Shown one piece after another: positions 27,433-36,833 of a stretch of 64,000 nucleotides of DNA. The translations under genes and the position numbers were made by a program. Where the stretch lies: NCBI RefSeq assembly GCF_007183175.1, contig NZ_AP019807.1, positions 1,966,001-2,030,000 on the forward strand, in the 5' to 3' direction. The notes beneath the pieces are model-generated. The model was given only the letters and a program-made list of their open reading frames with translations, made no database searches and was not told the origin of the DNA. The stretch comes from Microbulbifer sp. GL-2 (GTDB taxonomy: Bacteria; Pseudomonadota; Gammaproteobacteria; Pseudomonadales; Cellvibrionaceae). Numbering within the stretch: the stretch's first letter is position 1; each line of letters begins with the position of its first letter.

Positions 27433-28733
27433 TAGCTTGACTCAATATTTTGAGGTGGTTTGTTTTGGTGTGCCTGCTGGCTAGTGAAGCCAGAGGGCTT
27501 AAACCTGCACTTTTCTAGGTAGCTGCGGGCTAATAGGACTGCGAGAGGGACCCAATAAAAGAACCAAATATAGTTGGGTTTGACCAGTGGTTGCTGGGCA
27601 TAGATCAACATAGCCAGGGTGCCGAACAAAAGCCAAGCTACATATAAGCCTGGAATCCAACTGAATAGTTTTTCTTTGGTTGTTACTGTGGAAAGTGCGC
27701 CAAGTCCTTGCCAGGCGCAGGCAGCGATACCAAGCAGGCCCGTAAAACGAGCTACATCCAGAAGGTAGTTGTGAGGGTGGGGCAATACCTGACCTAGTTC
27801 AATAAATTTTTTGTGAACCAGCCCTGAACCAATAGCTGGAGAAAGCATAAACTCGTCAAAAACTTTGTCCCATAACTCCATGCGTATTGAGTAGGCATTG
27901 CCTCGGTGAACTAGTGGGAGGTCGCCAAACATAAAGAAGTAGCTTAGTGGAAGAATGATAAAAAGCGTCAAGGCCACAATTATTTTTAGTAGCCGAGATG
28001 TAGTAATAAAAGCTGAAACCAGTACGGCGAAACCAGCCATTACAATAGGGACTTTTGTTTGTGAAAGTAGAATATAAATACACGAAATTGCCAAGCCTGC
28101 CCATGACAGCCAGTGCCAAAGCTGAGATGGGCGACTGAGCCCATAACAGCAAAAAAGAGCGTGGAATCCAAATAGCATGCCGGTTTTATCGATATTACCC
28201 TCTAAGGATATCCCTCCAATACGATAAAAGCGTTGAAAGCCACCCTCAATACCATAGGTAATTAATGAGGCTACTCCAGAAACAACACCTACTAAAATTA
28301 TCGCGAGTAATAGATTTTCTAAGATCTTATCGCCATATTGCTCTAGTAATAGGAGAACTGCACAGTAAAAAATCACTAGGTAGAGTACCAGCTTCCAATA
28401 ATATGTTGCTTCACGCATGACATCGGCATTGTCACTATTGGCCCAAAGGGTGGATAGTGCCAATACCAAGGGAAGGCTACAGAAGGCAGAAAATTGCCAT
28501 GAGAATATGAATTGGAAGTTTTTTTTCGACAGTAGTAGTAATAATGTTGCTGGTAGTAAAGTTAAATAAAAACTTGTTTGGACGCCTGATACTTTTGGAG
28601 AAAGGTACAAGCCGCAAACCAGAAGGAATAATCCCAGATAAGTGATACGAAGCAGTATAGTGATCCACTTTGAGTCCTGCTGACGGTAATACACTGGGGT
28701 TTGTGGGCTAAGGTTACTTCCAGGTTCTGGCAT
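27432..28733 (-). CDS. O-antigen ligase/polymerase-like membrane protein (Wzy_C family)
   Basis: A 433-residue protein with about ten to twelve membrane helices, an extended periplasmic loop, and the pattern IGSGLVH followed by PHPHNYLLDVARFTGLLGI typical of WaaL and Wzy_C proteins. Members either ligate O-antigen to lipid A-core or polymerise glycans. Its place in an LPS core region favours ligation, but sequence alone cannot separate the two. The ATG at 28733 is taken as the start; a TTG at 28796 would add 21 polar residues, and neither has a strong ribosome binding site. Confidence 0.8.
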   Translation of the reverse strand: MPEPGSNLSPQTPVYYRQQDSKWITILLRITYLGLFLLVCGLYLSPKVSGVQTSFYLTLLPATLLLLLSKKNFQFIFSWQFSAFCSLPLVLALSTLWANSDNADVMREATYYWKLVLYLVIFYCAVLLLLEQYGDKILENLLLAIILVGVVSGVASLITYGIEGGFQRFYRIGGISLEGNIDKTGMLFGFHALFCCYGLSRPSQLWHWLSWAGLAISCIYILLSQTKVPIVMAGFAVLVSAFITTSRLLKIIVALTLFIILPLSYFFMFGDLPLVHRGNAYSIRMELWDKVFDEFMLSPAIGSGLVHKKFIELGQVLPHPHNYLLDVARFTGLLGIAACAWQGLGALSTVTTKEKLFSWIPGLYVAWLLFGTLAMLIYAQQPLVKPNYIWFFYWVPLAVLLARSYLEKCRFKPSGFTSQQAHQNKPPQNIESS

Positions 28734-29073
28734 AATTAAGTTTTTAGTTGATAATTGTTTTGCTGTTGTCGAATAAAGCTCGTTGAAGCTGTCCAATGGC
28801 TGTTGATAAGTATCCTAATAATACTCTGGGGAGTTCAGGTCGGATACCGCCCTTGAAACAGTAAGTATACTGGATGTCCAATAGCTCTCAGAAACGTAGT
28901 ACTCTGGTGACAGTGCGCCTCAGGAGTAGTGAAGTCGGGGAGATTATACTGGATGGTACAGGGGTTCAACAGGCCTTTACCGTGGGGTAGGATGTACGTC
29001 TTTAAAGGGGGCAGCAACTATATTTTGGTGGTTGCCCAATAACCTCTATCTATTTGCAATTTCAGGATTTCCT
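28734..29073. other. Divergent intergenic region (O-antigen-ligase-like gene and ELM1-like gene)
   Basis: This 340-base stretch must hold promoters for both directions. I see no clear gene in it. The minus strand carries GGGCGGTATCCG at 28841-28852, which resembles but does not match the RfaH ops core. Confidence 0.4.
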
Positions 29074-29963
29074 TTGCAGCTGACAGTTTGGCGCTTCCTT
29101 GACGGTAATCGTGCGCATGAAAAGCAAAGTGCGGCGCTGATCTGTGGTTTGCAAAGCAGTTATGTGGGCGAGGTCAATAGTCTTGATATCTCCTCCTCGG
29201 TTACAGCTTCAAGTATCTTCTTGGACAGCTCAAAAAAGCTCTCCTCACTTCCCGAACCTGATTTTCTGATTGGGACGGGGCGCCGAAGTCGCCTGCCGAT
29301 GTTGGCAGCGCGACACCGCTTTGGGGGGCGTGCAGTAGCTATTAACCTGCCTCAGCTACCCTTCCGGTGGTTTGATTTTGTGGTTGTTCCAGAGCATGAC
29401 CGCCCCCCCCTTTAGATAATGTTATTCTCAGTCAGGGCGCTTTGACGGAGCCTCTACCTGGTGGGCATATCCAACCCGGACGGGGGTTGATCTTACTGGG
29501 TGGTCCTAGCAGGCATTTCTCCTGGGACATAGAATCTATCCGCCATCAAGTGGAGCAACTCTTGTTGCAGCCGCTGAGTTGGCAATTATCCGATAGTCGC
29601 CGGACTCCAAAGGGTAATATTAGTATTCTATCCTCAAGCCGTGCTCAAATAGTAGATTGGCGCTCCTGTTCAGCTGGCTGGCTTAAGGGGGAAATGGCTT
29701 CGGCTGAGCAAATCTGGGTGAGTGAGGATAGTATCTCGATGCTATTTGAGTCTTTGCAGAGTAGCGCCAAAGTGGGTGTAATACGTGTGCCGAGTAAGTC
29801 AAGATCAAATAAAGTGAGAGCCGCAGTACAGCGGCTGATCGACCAGGGTATTGTCAGTGACCAAAAAGACGAAGTAAGGGCCCAGGTGGGGCGAAAGCCC
29901 CTGGATCAATACCTCTTTTGTGCTCAAGCCCTGTTACGTCGTTGTGGTTTGCCTTTACGCTAA
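29074..29963 (+). pseudogene. ELM1-like (DUF1022) protein, frameshifted at a C8 tract
   Basis: Two adjoining frames together give one ELM1-like protein. The first starts at the TTG at 29074 with AGGA 6 bases upstream (MQLTVWRFLDGNRAHEKQS) and runs through LIGTGRRSRLPMLAARHRFG and DFVVVPEHD. It hits a stop just after a run of eight C bases (29403-29410). Adding one C joins it in frame to LDNVILSQGALTEPLPGG, GLILLGGPSRHFSWD and the rest, ending at 29963. So there is a one-base deletion, a sequencing error, or a switchable tract. Bacterial ELM1-family proteins often lie in LPS regions; their reaction is not established. The 3' end overlaps the converging yrbL-like gene by 4 bases. Confidence 0.75.
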
Positions 29964-30631
29964 TGCTTGAGGCCCTGGGCTTCAAATCTTCTCCAGGGCG
30001 TTTTCTTATCAGAAATTTCCCATTCGACCCGTAGCCACATGCGCTGTATACGGCGTTGAATATAGCGTTTGGCAAAGTAATCAGAGATTTGAGGAAAGGG
30101 TAAAAAGGATGCGCAACCCAAGCCATCAATTACATAGATCTCTAGTCTCTCATTTTCCTGGCGTACTACCAGATTGTGGGCAATCAGGTTTTTGGTCAGA
30201 ACACCATATTCCAGCAGCCATGTTGCAAAGCGTTCTAGAGCAGCTCTCGCCTCACTGTTTAAGCCATGTTCATTTAGGTATTGGCGCAATGTAGGGGCGG
30301 GGTTGCCGCTGCTGTCTAAAATAAGGTCAGTGACTGCACCTGGCCCCAAACTGGTTTGCTGTAACCCATACCAGCGAGGTAAATGTTGCCAGAGACCCTT
30401 TTTGTTTTGATGTACAGCCTTTTGTGAGTAACCTTCCTGCTCTCGCAAGTTATCATCAAAGCCGTCTTGCCCTCGCCACTGTTTATACCAGGGCGCGCGA
30501 CCAAGTAGCTCAGTAGTTCGTCCTGGGCGCATAACCTTAACACAGAGAAGCGGCTTTTCAGGATGACGGTAACAAAAGCGGTTACCACCGCTGGCAAAAG
30601 GCTCGCTGTGATCTAAATTAATCACTGTCAT
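29960..30631 (-). CDS. YrbL-family protein (kinase-like fold)
   Basis: A 223-residue protein of the PhoP-network YrbL family. It resembles LPS-core and InaA-type small kinases: an N-terminal nucleotide-binding part (FCYRHPEKPLLCVKVMRPG), a catalytic-loop-like KNLIAHNLVVR at about residues 146-156, and YVIDGLG at about residues 166-172 in place of a DFG motif. The LPS gene context supports a role in core modification, but the activity is unproven. Its start overlaps the end of the upstream glycosyltransferase by 14 bases. Confidence 0.8.
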   Translation of the reverse strand: MTVINLDHSEPFASGGNRFCYRHPEKPLLCVKVMRPGRTTELLGRAPWYKQWRGQDGFDDNLREQEGYSQKAVHQNKKGLWQHLPRWYGLQQTSLGPGAVTDLILDSSGNPAPTLRQYLNEHGLNSEARAALERFATWLLEYGVLTKNLIAHNLVVRQENERLEIYVIDGLGCASFLPFPQISDYFAKRYIQRRIQRMWLRVEWEISDKKTPWRRFEAQGLKH

Positions 30632-31748
30632 AGGTTTGAGATGGCTCTTTAATCATAGCTTTGTAGACTTCGATAGTGTGCTCCGCTTGGCGCTTGAGGG
30701 TGAAATCTTCGGAGAGAGTGGACTTTTGTTTTGGGTCGCTGAGTAATGCCTGGGTGCGATTATACAGACCTTCAGCATCATCCTGCTCCACTAGCCCTTG
30801 AGGGAAGCAAATACGCAGTGACTCGGCGGGGCCCCCTACATTATATCCAATAACGGGTGTCTCCATGGCTGCTGACTCAATAACGGTACGTCCAAATGGT
30901 TCTGGCCGCTTGGAGAGGTTATATACCAGGCTGGATTCTTTGTACCAGTGGCGAATGTCACTGCGGTGGCCGACAAACGTAAGGTAGCTCTCAACCCCCT
31001 TTTCTTTTACTTGCTGTTTGAGCTCCTCTTCATAGTGGCTCTTATTGGGCTCGGCCCCGCCCAGGATTATCCCGTGGATATCACTGCGGTTGAAGCTCAA
31101 ACGCTGGATCAAATCGATAAAGTCCTCTTGCCCTTTCCAGCGGGTTAGCCTTCCGGGTAAGAGAAGCCAGCGTTTGCTGCGTAGGTTTGGGAATTCTTGC
31201 TCTATGCTCTCTCTCCAGCCGGTTGGGAGGGGGATGTTGGGGTTGAATTCGTCGGTATCGACCCCGCGATAGATTATTTCCGGGGGGCGCTGTAGGTATG
31301 CCTCATAATTACTTTGTAAGTAATTGTTCACGCACTCGGATATGGCGATGACCTGTTCGCTGCTGGCCATAATGGCACTGTAACGATTGACAGAGTAGAG
31401 GCCGTGTGCGGTGCTGATAAGGCGTGGTCGTGAGCTGGCTGTAAGTTTTCGCCAAGCTAAGAAGGTTATCCAGGCGGGGATCCTTGAGCGTACATGTAAT
31501 ACATCCGGACTTTCCTGCTGAATTAGTTGTCTTAGCGGTCTAACCTGTAGCAAACTGCTAAGGGATTTCTTATGAATTGACAGTGTGAAATGTTTTGAGC
31601 CCTCTGACTCCAGTCTTGGGACCAAGCTGCCACCATTGGAAACCACGATAGATTCGTGGCCAGCTAGAACGAGCATTCGCGCCAGATCGAGCGTACCTCG
31701 TTCAACTCCCCCTGAGTTTAGGGCGGGCAGTAGCTGCATTACTTTCAT
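30618..31748 (-). CDS. GT4-family glycosyltransferase
   Basis: A 376-residue GT-B fold glycosyltransferase: N-terminal LLPALNSGGVERGTLDLARM, middle LLLPGRLTRWKGQEDFIDLI, and the GT4 nucleotide-sugar site EPFGRTVIESAAMETPVIGY with the EX7E pattern. It probably adds a sugar to LPS core or a related glycan on the cytoplasmic face. The ATG at 31748 is preferred over the GTG at 31760 because GAAG lies 7 bases before it. It forms an operon with the YrbL-like gene. Confidence 0.9.
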   Translation of the reverse strand: MKVMQLLPALNSGGVERGTLDLARMLVLAGHESIVVSNGGSLVPRLESEGSKHFTLSIHKKSLSSLLQVRPLRQLIQQESPDVLHVRSRIPAWITFLAWRKLTASSRPRLISTAHGLYSVNRYSAIMASSEQVIAISECVNNYLQSNYEAYLQRPPEIIYRGVDTDEFNPNIPLPTGWRESIEQEFPNLRSKRWLLLPGRLTRWKGQEDFIDLIQRLSFNRSDIHGIILGGAEPNKSHYEEELKQQVKEKGVESYLTFVGHRSDIRHWYKESSLVYNLSKRPEPFGRTVIESAAMETPVIGYNVGGPAESLRICFPQGLVEQDDAEGLYNRTQALLSDPKQKSTLSEDFTLKRQAEHTIEVYKAMIKEPSQTYDSD

Positions 31749-31937
31749 GGATTGCTTCACAGAATAAATTTGTCTTTAAGTGTCACCCGGATCTTCTAGC
31801 TTGATGCCAAAAAATTGATGGGCTGCCTACACGCAGGCCGAAAACCAAATATTATAGACATGCCAATTAGAGGGGTATAGGCTGCGCTGCTATTGCCGAA
31901 ACCCTGATCATATTTTTGGTTGTTTGTGGAGTTAAAA

Positions 31938-32858
31938 TTGCGACCACTGCTGGACATTTGTATCTGCACATGTAAAAGACCGGAGCAACTTCGTGTTGCT
32001 TTGCGGAGCCTTGCTGAGCTTGAGTTACCTGCGGATGCCAGTGTTACTGTAACAGTGGTGGATAATGATCCAGAGAATCAAGAGGGGCAAGCTGTAGTTG
32101 AGTCCCTTGTGGTTGATTCGCCTTTTCCTATTCTCTATGCCCTTGAGGAGCGCCGCGGAATACCGTTTGCCCGCAATCGGTGTATCCAGGAGGCTCAGGC
32201 AAAGGGTGCGGACTATCTAGTGTTTATTGATGATGACGAATGGGTGGCCCGTGACTGGCTGGTTCGACTGTTTCGTTATTCTCAGCAGCTGGGTGGTAAT
32301 TCAGTGGTTAATGGCAGTGTAGTAAGGCAGTTACCGGATTCAGTACCAGCTTACTACGTTAATTTTTTCTCTCGCAGGAAAAGGCAGACGGGTGATCGAC
32401 TTACCTACTGCGCCACCAATAATGTTCTTATCCCGATGAAAATGATCCGAGAGTTTAGCTTGTCTTTTGATGAGCGAGATCCTTTTGGCGGGGGGGAAGA
32501 TGTACTGTTTTTTTCCGAACTCAACGCCAAGGGTGGGGATATCGTTCACTGCGTTGAGGCTAAAGTCTTTGAGGCTGTACCAATAAGCCGCGCAAATTTG
32601 CGCTGGCTCTCTCGCCGCAAGTACTCTGCAGGTATTACGCTGGCAAAGCAGAAGTTGCTTTCGGGGCGAAGCCGGCCTGGCATCTTTTTATCGGCGATAT
32701 TTCAGCTACTTACTGCTGGAGTTCTTTGTTTATTTGGGCTGGTTTTTGGTGGAATACGCCTTGGATCGCGGCCTTGGCTACGGTTTTGCCGATCTGTAGG
32801 GATGGCTTCTGGGGTTTTTGGAGCTCGCTCGGATTTCTATCGGGTTGTGGATTGCTAA
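31938..32858 (+). CDS. GT2-family glycosyltransferase
   Basis: A 306-residue GT-A fold enzyme. It opens with LLDICICTCKRPEQLRVALRSL, has VVDNDPEN and the metal-binding YLVFIDDDEWVARDW, and FGGGEDVLFFSEL near residue 185. A hydrophobic stretch near residues 250-275 suggests membrane attachment. The TTG at 31938 is chosen because GGAG lies 6 bases upstream and it gives a compact family-like N-terminus; in-frame GTG and TTG codons lie slightly upstream. The sugar and acceptor are unknown. waaA lies just downstream on the same strand. Confidence 0.88.
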   Translation: MRPLLDICICTCKRPEQLRVALRSLAELELPADASVTVTVVDNDPENQEGQAVVESLVVDSPFPILYALEERRGIPFARNRCIQEAQAKGADYLVFIDDDEWVARDWLVRLFRYSQQLGGNSVVNGSVVRQLPDSVPAYYVNFFSRRKRQTGDRLTYCATNNVLIPMKMIREFSLSFDERDPFGGGEDVLFFSELNAKGGDIVHCVEAKVFEAVPISRANLRWLSRRKYSAGITLAKQKLLSGRSRPGIFLSAIFQLLTAGVLCLFGLVFGGIRLGSRPWLRFCRSVGMASGVFGARSDFYRVVDC

Positions 32859-32961
32859 CAACTCTCATCTAAGACCTAAATTGTTATTTCTGCATGTAAG
32901 ATAGTTGGCCGGATCTCAGGTTCGGGTTGCAAGTAGTTGCTAATTGATGACAGCTGGATAT

Positions 32962-34260
32962 ATGCAGACTCTCTATACTTGGCTCTTTCGTATAGCTATC
33001 CCCCTTATTTTATTTCGCTTATGGTGGCGTGGTCGCCGTCAGCCCGCTTATCGCCATCGTCTTCGTGAAAGACTGGGGCGAGTATCTGAACGCCGTAGTC
33101 GCGCCCCATTGATATGGGTTCACTCTGTCTCCGTGGGAGAAACTCTGGCGGCAGTGCCAGTAATTTCTCAGCTAGCGGCACGTCACCCCGAATGGCAGTG
33201 GTTGGTGACTACGAGTACGCCTACTGGCTCTGAGCGGGTGGGTGAGGTTCTTCGCCCTGTCTTGGGGGGGCGTCTACTGCATTACTATTTACCCTATGAC
33301 CTTCCCGAGTGCCTCACCCCTTTTCTGCTGTCTGTGCGTCCGAGCATATTGGTTATCGTGGAAACGGAGCTGTGGCCGAATCTGCTGCGGTGCTGTAAAA
33401 AGCAGGGTATCCCGACATTACTGGCTAATGCACGCCTCAGTGAGAAATCTGCTCGCGGCTATGGGAAATTTCCGGGTTTTGCCCGTTCGATGCTCGGCAA
33501 CCTAGATAAGGTCGTTGCACAGTACAAAGCAGATGCAGAACGTTTTATTTCCCTGGGTTTACCTCAAGAGAGGGTGGTTACCAGTGGGAATATCAAGTTT
33601 GATCAGGGTATTGACCTGGGCCTTGTCAGTGAGGCCCAGGCTTTGTCTTATCAATGGCGTGGTCCTACTAGTCGCAAGATATGGCTGGCAGCCAGCACTC
33701 ATGCCGGGGAAGACGAGGCCATCCTGAATGCTTTCTCGACCCTGATAAAAGAGTTTGAAGACTTGCTTCTGGTCCTGGTGCCTCGACACCCCCAGCGTTT
33801 TGATGATGTTGCCCGGTTATGTCAGGAGCGCGGTTTTAGGGTTGCCAGGCGTAGTGAAGGTGAGGCCCCGCAGGCTCGAGACCAGATACTACTGGGAGAT
33901 TCCATGGGGGAGCTGCTGCGCTTCTATGGCGCTTGCGATATGGCTTTCGTAGGCGGCAGCTTAGTACCTGTGGGCGGGCACAATATGATCGAGCCCGCTG
34001 CTTGGGGGGTGCCAATTGTATCCGGCCCCTACCTGCACAACTTTGCTACTGTGGCACAGTTGCTGGGAGATGCTGGTGGATTGGTGGTTGTGGAAGATGC
34101 TGAGTCGTTGGCTAAACAGTTAAAGGGGTGGCTGCTAAACAATGAGGAGCGGCTTGCTGCAGGTCAGAAAGCCAAGCTGGTCGCGGAGCAGAACAGTGGA
34201 GCATTGCAGTGCCTGCTGGGAGAGATAGAAAATATGATGTCTACTGCTATTGAAAAGTGA
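32962..34260 (+). CDS. waaA: 3-deoxy-D-manno-octulosonic acid (Kdo) transferase
   Basis: WaaA (KdtA) adds Kdo to lipid IVA, the first step of the inner LPS core, at the inner face of the inner membrane. The 432-residue GT30 enzyme has an N-terminal membrane helix (LFRIAIPLILFRLWW), LIWVHSVSVGETLAA, the ETELWPNLL block, LANARLSEKSARGY and GGHNMIEPAAWGVPIVSG. The start at 32962 gives the usual N-terminus; the ATG at 32947 would add five residues. Confidence 0.95.
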   Translation: MQTLYTWLFRIAIPLILFRLWWRGRRQPAYRHRLRERLGRVSERRSRAPLIWVHSVSVGETLAAVPVISQLAARHPEWQWLVTTSTPTGSERVGEVLRPVLGGRLLHYYLPYDLPECLTPFLLSVRPSILVIVETELWPNLLRCCKKQGIPTLLANARLSEKSARGYGKFPGFARSMLGNLDKVVAQYKADAERFISLGLPQERVVTSGNIKFDQGIDLGLVSEAQALSYQWRGPTSRKIWLAASTHAGEDEAILNAFSTLIKEFEDLLLVLVPRHPQRFDDVARLCQERGFRVARRSEGEAPQARDQILLGDSMGELLRFYGACDMAFVGGSLVPVGGHNMIEPAAWGVPIVSGPYLHNFATVAQLLGDAGGLVVVEDAESLAKQLKGWLLNNEERLAAGQKAKLVAEQNSGALQCLLGEIENMMSTAIEK

Positions 34261-34284
34261 GCAGGTTAGTGCTGCTCACTTTTC
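34252..34284. terminator. Bidirectional stem-loop between waaA and tolC
   Basis: A perfect 13-bp stem GAAAAGTGAGCAG / CTGCTCACTTTTC around a 7-base loop overlaps the waaA stop codon. It lies 18 bases beyond the tolC stop. The T runs are short, so strength is uncertain. Confidence 0.7.
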
Positions 34285-34302
34285 ATTTAGTACCAGAAGT
34301 GT

Positions 34303-35826
34303 TTACTTGGATGGCGCTGGCAGGCTGGTTGGGTTAGGTTCAGCCACACGAGCTACATTGTTTGCCGGATTCAGCATAGCATCCAATTCTTGCAGGTCTT
34401 TTGGAGACAAAAGTCCTGCCACCTGCTTGAGATTCAGGGTGTTGAGGATGTAGTCGTACAGTGAGTTGGCGTAATCGGTTTGTGCTAGGAACAGTGTGCG
34501 CTGAGCCAGCAACACATCGACAATATTACGTGTTCCCACCTCGTAGCCTGCCTGGGTAGCATCTAGAGCACTCTTGGCAGAGACTACAGCCTGCTGTCGA
34601 GCTGCAACACGGGATACATCTGTTACCACTGCACGGTGCAGTGTGCGGGTGTTCTGGATAGTGTTACGCTCGGTCAGGTTGCGCAGGTCTTGGGCCTGGA
34701 AGGACAGGTTGCGCGCTTCTCGGCGATTGGCACTGAGGAGGCCGCCGGTGTAGATTGGGATATCTAAGGTAATCGCCGCAGTAGTGTCACGGAGGTCTTG
34801 GTCGCGTGAAAAGGTCGTTGATCGATTCCGGTTCTGAAAAGCTGCATCCTCGAATAAAACTCTGGTTCTTTGGTCGCCATTCGAGGTGGCTTTATTGTAA
34901 AAGAGAGATCCCGTTAACGTGGGTAGATGTTCGCTGGCGGTTGAGCGGGCATTGTAACGAGCTGCCTCAGCATTCAACCGTGCGGCTTTCAGGTCGAAGT
35001 TGTTGGCTAGGGCGAAATCGACCCAGTCTGCACGCTCTGCCGGCACGGGCGGCGCTACTTGAAAACTTTCGACTAGAGGGGAGACCTCTTCGTGATAGCC
35101 GCCAGTAAGGACAGATAGGGCATCAAAGTTGCTTAGCAAGTCATCTTGGGCCGTTAAGCGACGGGCAACGGAGCTATCGTAGGCTGCCTGAGAGTCGTAC
35201 ACATCGGTAATGGCGGTCAGCCCCACCTCGAAACGTTGCTGGGTCTGCTCAAGCTGTTTGGCCAGAGCTTGCTCCTCAGCAATTGCAGCCTCCAATACAT
35301 CGTAGGCTCGCAATACACCGAAGTAGGCGGTGGCTACGCGAATCATCATGGCCTGCTGGTTGGCACTGAACTCGGCAGTAGCCCTTTCGGTCAGCTTCTT
35401 GCCCTGCTTGTAATCGAACCAGGCGGGGGCATTGAATATGGCTTGGCTCAGGCTAGCGTTGTAAGTCCTGTCGTTAAAAGTCCCCGTATCTTTCTGAAGA
35501 AAATCGATGAGTTCAAGGTTGTTTTCATCATCAATAGGTTCTGCACGTGCAAATCGGTTGTTTTCGTGATTCCTTATTGCTTGGAATTGGGCGTTCACCT
35601 GTGGCAATAATGCTGCACGAAACTGATTTTTTGCCTCAATTCCTGCATGGTATCCAGCACGATCGGCAGCTAACTGCGGATCATTATCCAGCGCTTGCAT
35701 ATAAATATCCCACAGGGTGTCGGCCTGGGCCTGCATGGCGCCGAATCCGAGCAGAGCGGCGGCGAGTAGTTTCTTCAGTGGGCGCAACTGGCGGCCTCGC
35801 GGCTCTGTGCGGTTACTTCTTTTCAT
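34303..35826 (-). CDS. tolC: TolC-family outer membrane channel protein
   Basis: A 507-residue outer-membrane trimeric channel used by tripartite efflux pumps and type I secretion. A signal peptide ends near AMQAQA, followed by ADTLWDIYMQALDNDPQLAADRA, and the two TolC repeats follow. The start is MKRSNR at 35826, with AGGAAG 9 bases upstream; upstream codons in the same frame have no ribosome binding site. It neighbours waaA here and lies upstream of the nudF-yqiB-cpdA block with pqi genes between, which partly recalls the tolC-nudF order of E. coli. Confidence 0.93.
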   Translation of the reverse strand: MKRSNRTEPRGRQLRPLKKLLAAALLGFGAMQAQADTLWDIYMQALDNDPQLAADRAGYHAGIEAKNQFRAALLPQVNAQFQAIRNHENNRFARAEPIDDENNLELIDFLQKDTGTFNDRTYNASLSQAIFNAPAWFDYKQGKKLTERATAEFSANQQAMMIRVATAYFGVLRAYDVLEAAIAEEQALAKQLEQTQQRFEVGLTAITDVYDSQAAYDSSVARRLTAQDDLLSNFDALSVLTGGYHEEVSPLVESFQVAPPVPAERADWVDFALANNFDLKAARLNAEAARYNARSTASEHLPTLTGSLFYNKATSNGDQRTRVLFEDAAFQNRNRSTTFSRDQDLRDTTAAITLDIPIYTGGLLSANRREARNLSFQAQDLRNLTERNTIQNTRTLHRAVVTDVSRVAARQQAVVSAKSALDATQAGYEVGTRNIVDVLLAQRTLFLAQTDYANSLYDYILNTLNLKQVAGLLSPKDLQELDAMLNPANNVARVAEPNPTSLPAPSK

Positions 35827-36182
35827 CTGTTTCAACTTCCTGTGGCGGGTGCGGTCTTCAAGCTTTAAAAAAGTATTCGGAGCGGCACTCGAGTTCTGGG
35901 TACTCGGTGGGTTCCTTTTGCTCGCATGGTTCGGTAGTGCTGCCAGTTTCCCCAATCAGCAGTCGCGAGAGTGTACCTGCGGCCAGCCTGAGCGTCGAGG
36001 CGACGCTTTCGGCTTTTTGGTATATCTTCGTTAAACCGACGCGAATGTGCGTTTACCGGTAACTGCCTGGCAATGTCACGGCAGCATTGAATAGGGCAAA
36101 GGCCCTATATTGCAATAGACGCGCCATCGAAGCATTTGGATGCGGCAAAAATTGTGCAGGATAAGGCAAGGACTTCTCGCAC
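35827..36182. other. Divergent intergenic region tolC/pqiA with two perfect stem-loops
   Basis: The 356 bases hold no supported gene. AGCGTCG (35991-35997) pairs with CGACGCT (36001-36007) and is followed by TTCGGCTTTTT, terminator-like on the plus strand with no plus-strand gene before it. ATAGGGC (36091-36097) pairs with GCCCTAT (36102-36108) in the presumed pqiA leader. Confidence 0.5.
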
Positions 36183-36833
36183 ATGGAGCAGCTGCGTAAC
36201 GACAAGCCGATACCCTGGCAGCGAGCCTGCCACGAATGCGACTTATTGCTGACTGGTGGGTTGGCACCGACCGGTCAGAAGCTGATCTGTCCACGCTGTG
36301 GCTGCACATTGCACCGCAGTGCCAATCACAGCGTCTATTACACCATCGCCCTGAGCATGACGGGACTATTACTATTTATTCCTTCTGCAAGTCTGCCTCT
36401 GCTCAAATTCTCGTTATTCTCTTTTGGTGCCGAGAACACCTTGATGAACGGTGTTCATTCCCTATTTAAAGCCGGATATATCTGGCTGGCGTCCCTGGTA
36501 CTGTTTTGCAGTGTGCTGGCCCCCTTGGGGAAATTCCTGCTGCTGTTATTTATCTGTTGTGGAAGTGTCTGGGGGGTACTGGATCGCTGGGTGTCTATTG
36601 CTGTGCGTTGGTACCAGCATATTAAGGAATGGGGCATGCTCGATGTGTACATGCTCGGCATTCTTGTGGCGCTGATTAAATTGAGGGACTTGGGAAAAAT
36701 GGATGTAGAGCCGGGGCTTTATTGCTTTGGTGCCATGATGTTGGTTGCGAATCTTTCCTCGCTCAGCTTTGACCAGAATGCCATTTGGCACCGCTTGGCG
36801 CGCCGGCGTGCTTTGCGGGAGGCAAGGGCATGA
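36183..36833 (+). CDS. pqiA: PqiA-like integral membrane protein, first half-size copy
   Basis: A 216-residue protein equal to one half of E. coli PqiA. It has a zinc-ribbon-like N-terminus (CHECDLLL, then CPRCGC) and four membrane helices. PqiA partners an MCE protein in lipid transport between the membranes. Its stop overlaps the start of the second copy (ATGA), so the two halves are coupled and probably act together. Confidence 0.9.
   Translation: MEQLRNDKPIPWQRACHECDLLLTGGLAPTGQKLICPRCGCTLHRSANHSVYYTIALSMTGLLLFIPSASLPLLKFSLFSFGAENTLMNGVHSLFKAGYIWLASLVLFCSVLAPLGKFLLLLFICCGSVWGVLDRWVSIAVRWYQHIKEWGMLDVYMLGILVALIKLRDLGKMDVEPGLYCFGAMMLVANLSSLSFDQNAIWHRLARRRALREARA

Noticed and set aside
28841..28852. 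An RfaH ops-like element upstream of the O-antigen-ligase-like gene
   Set aside because: The minus strand reads GGCGGTAT, one base off the GGCGGTAG core, and the flanking ops bases do not match.
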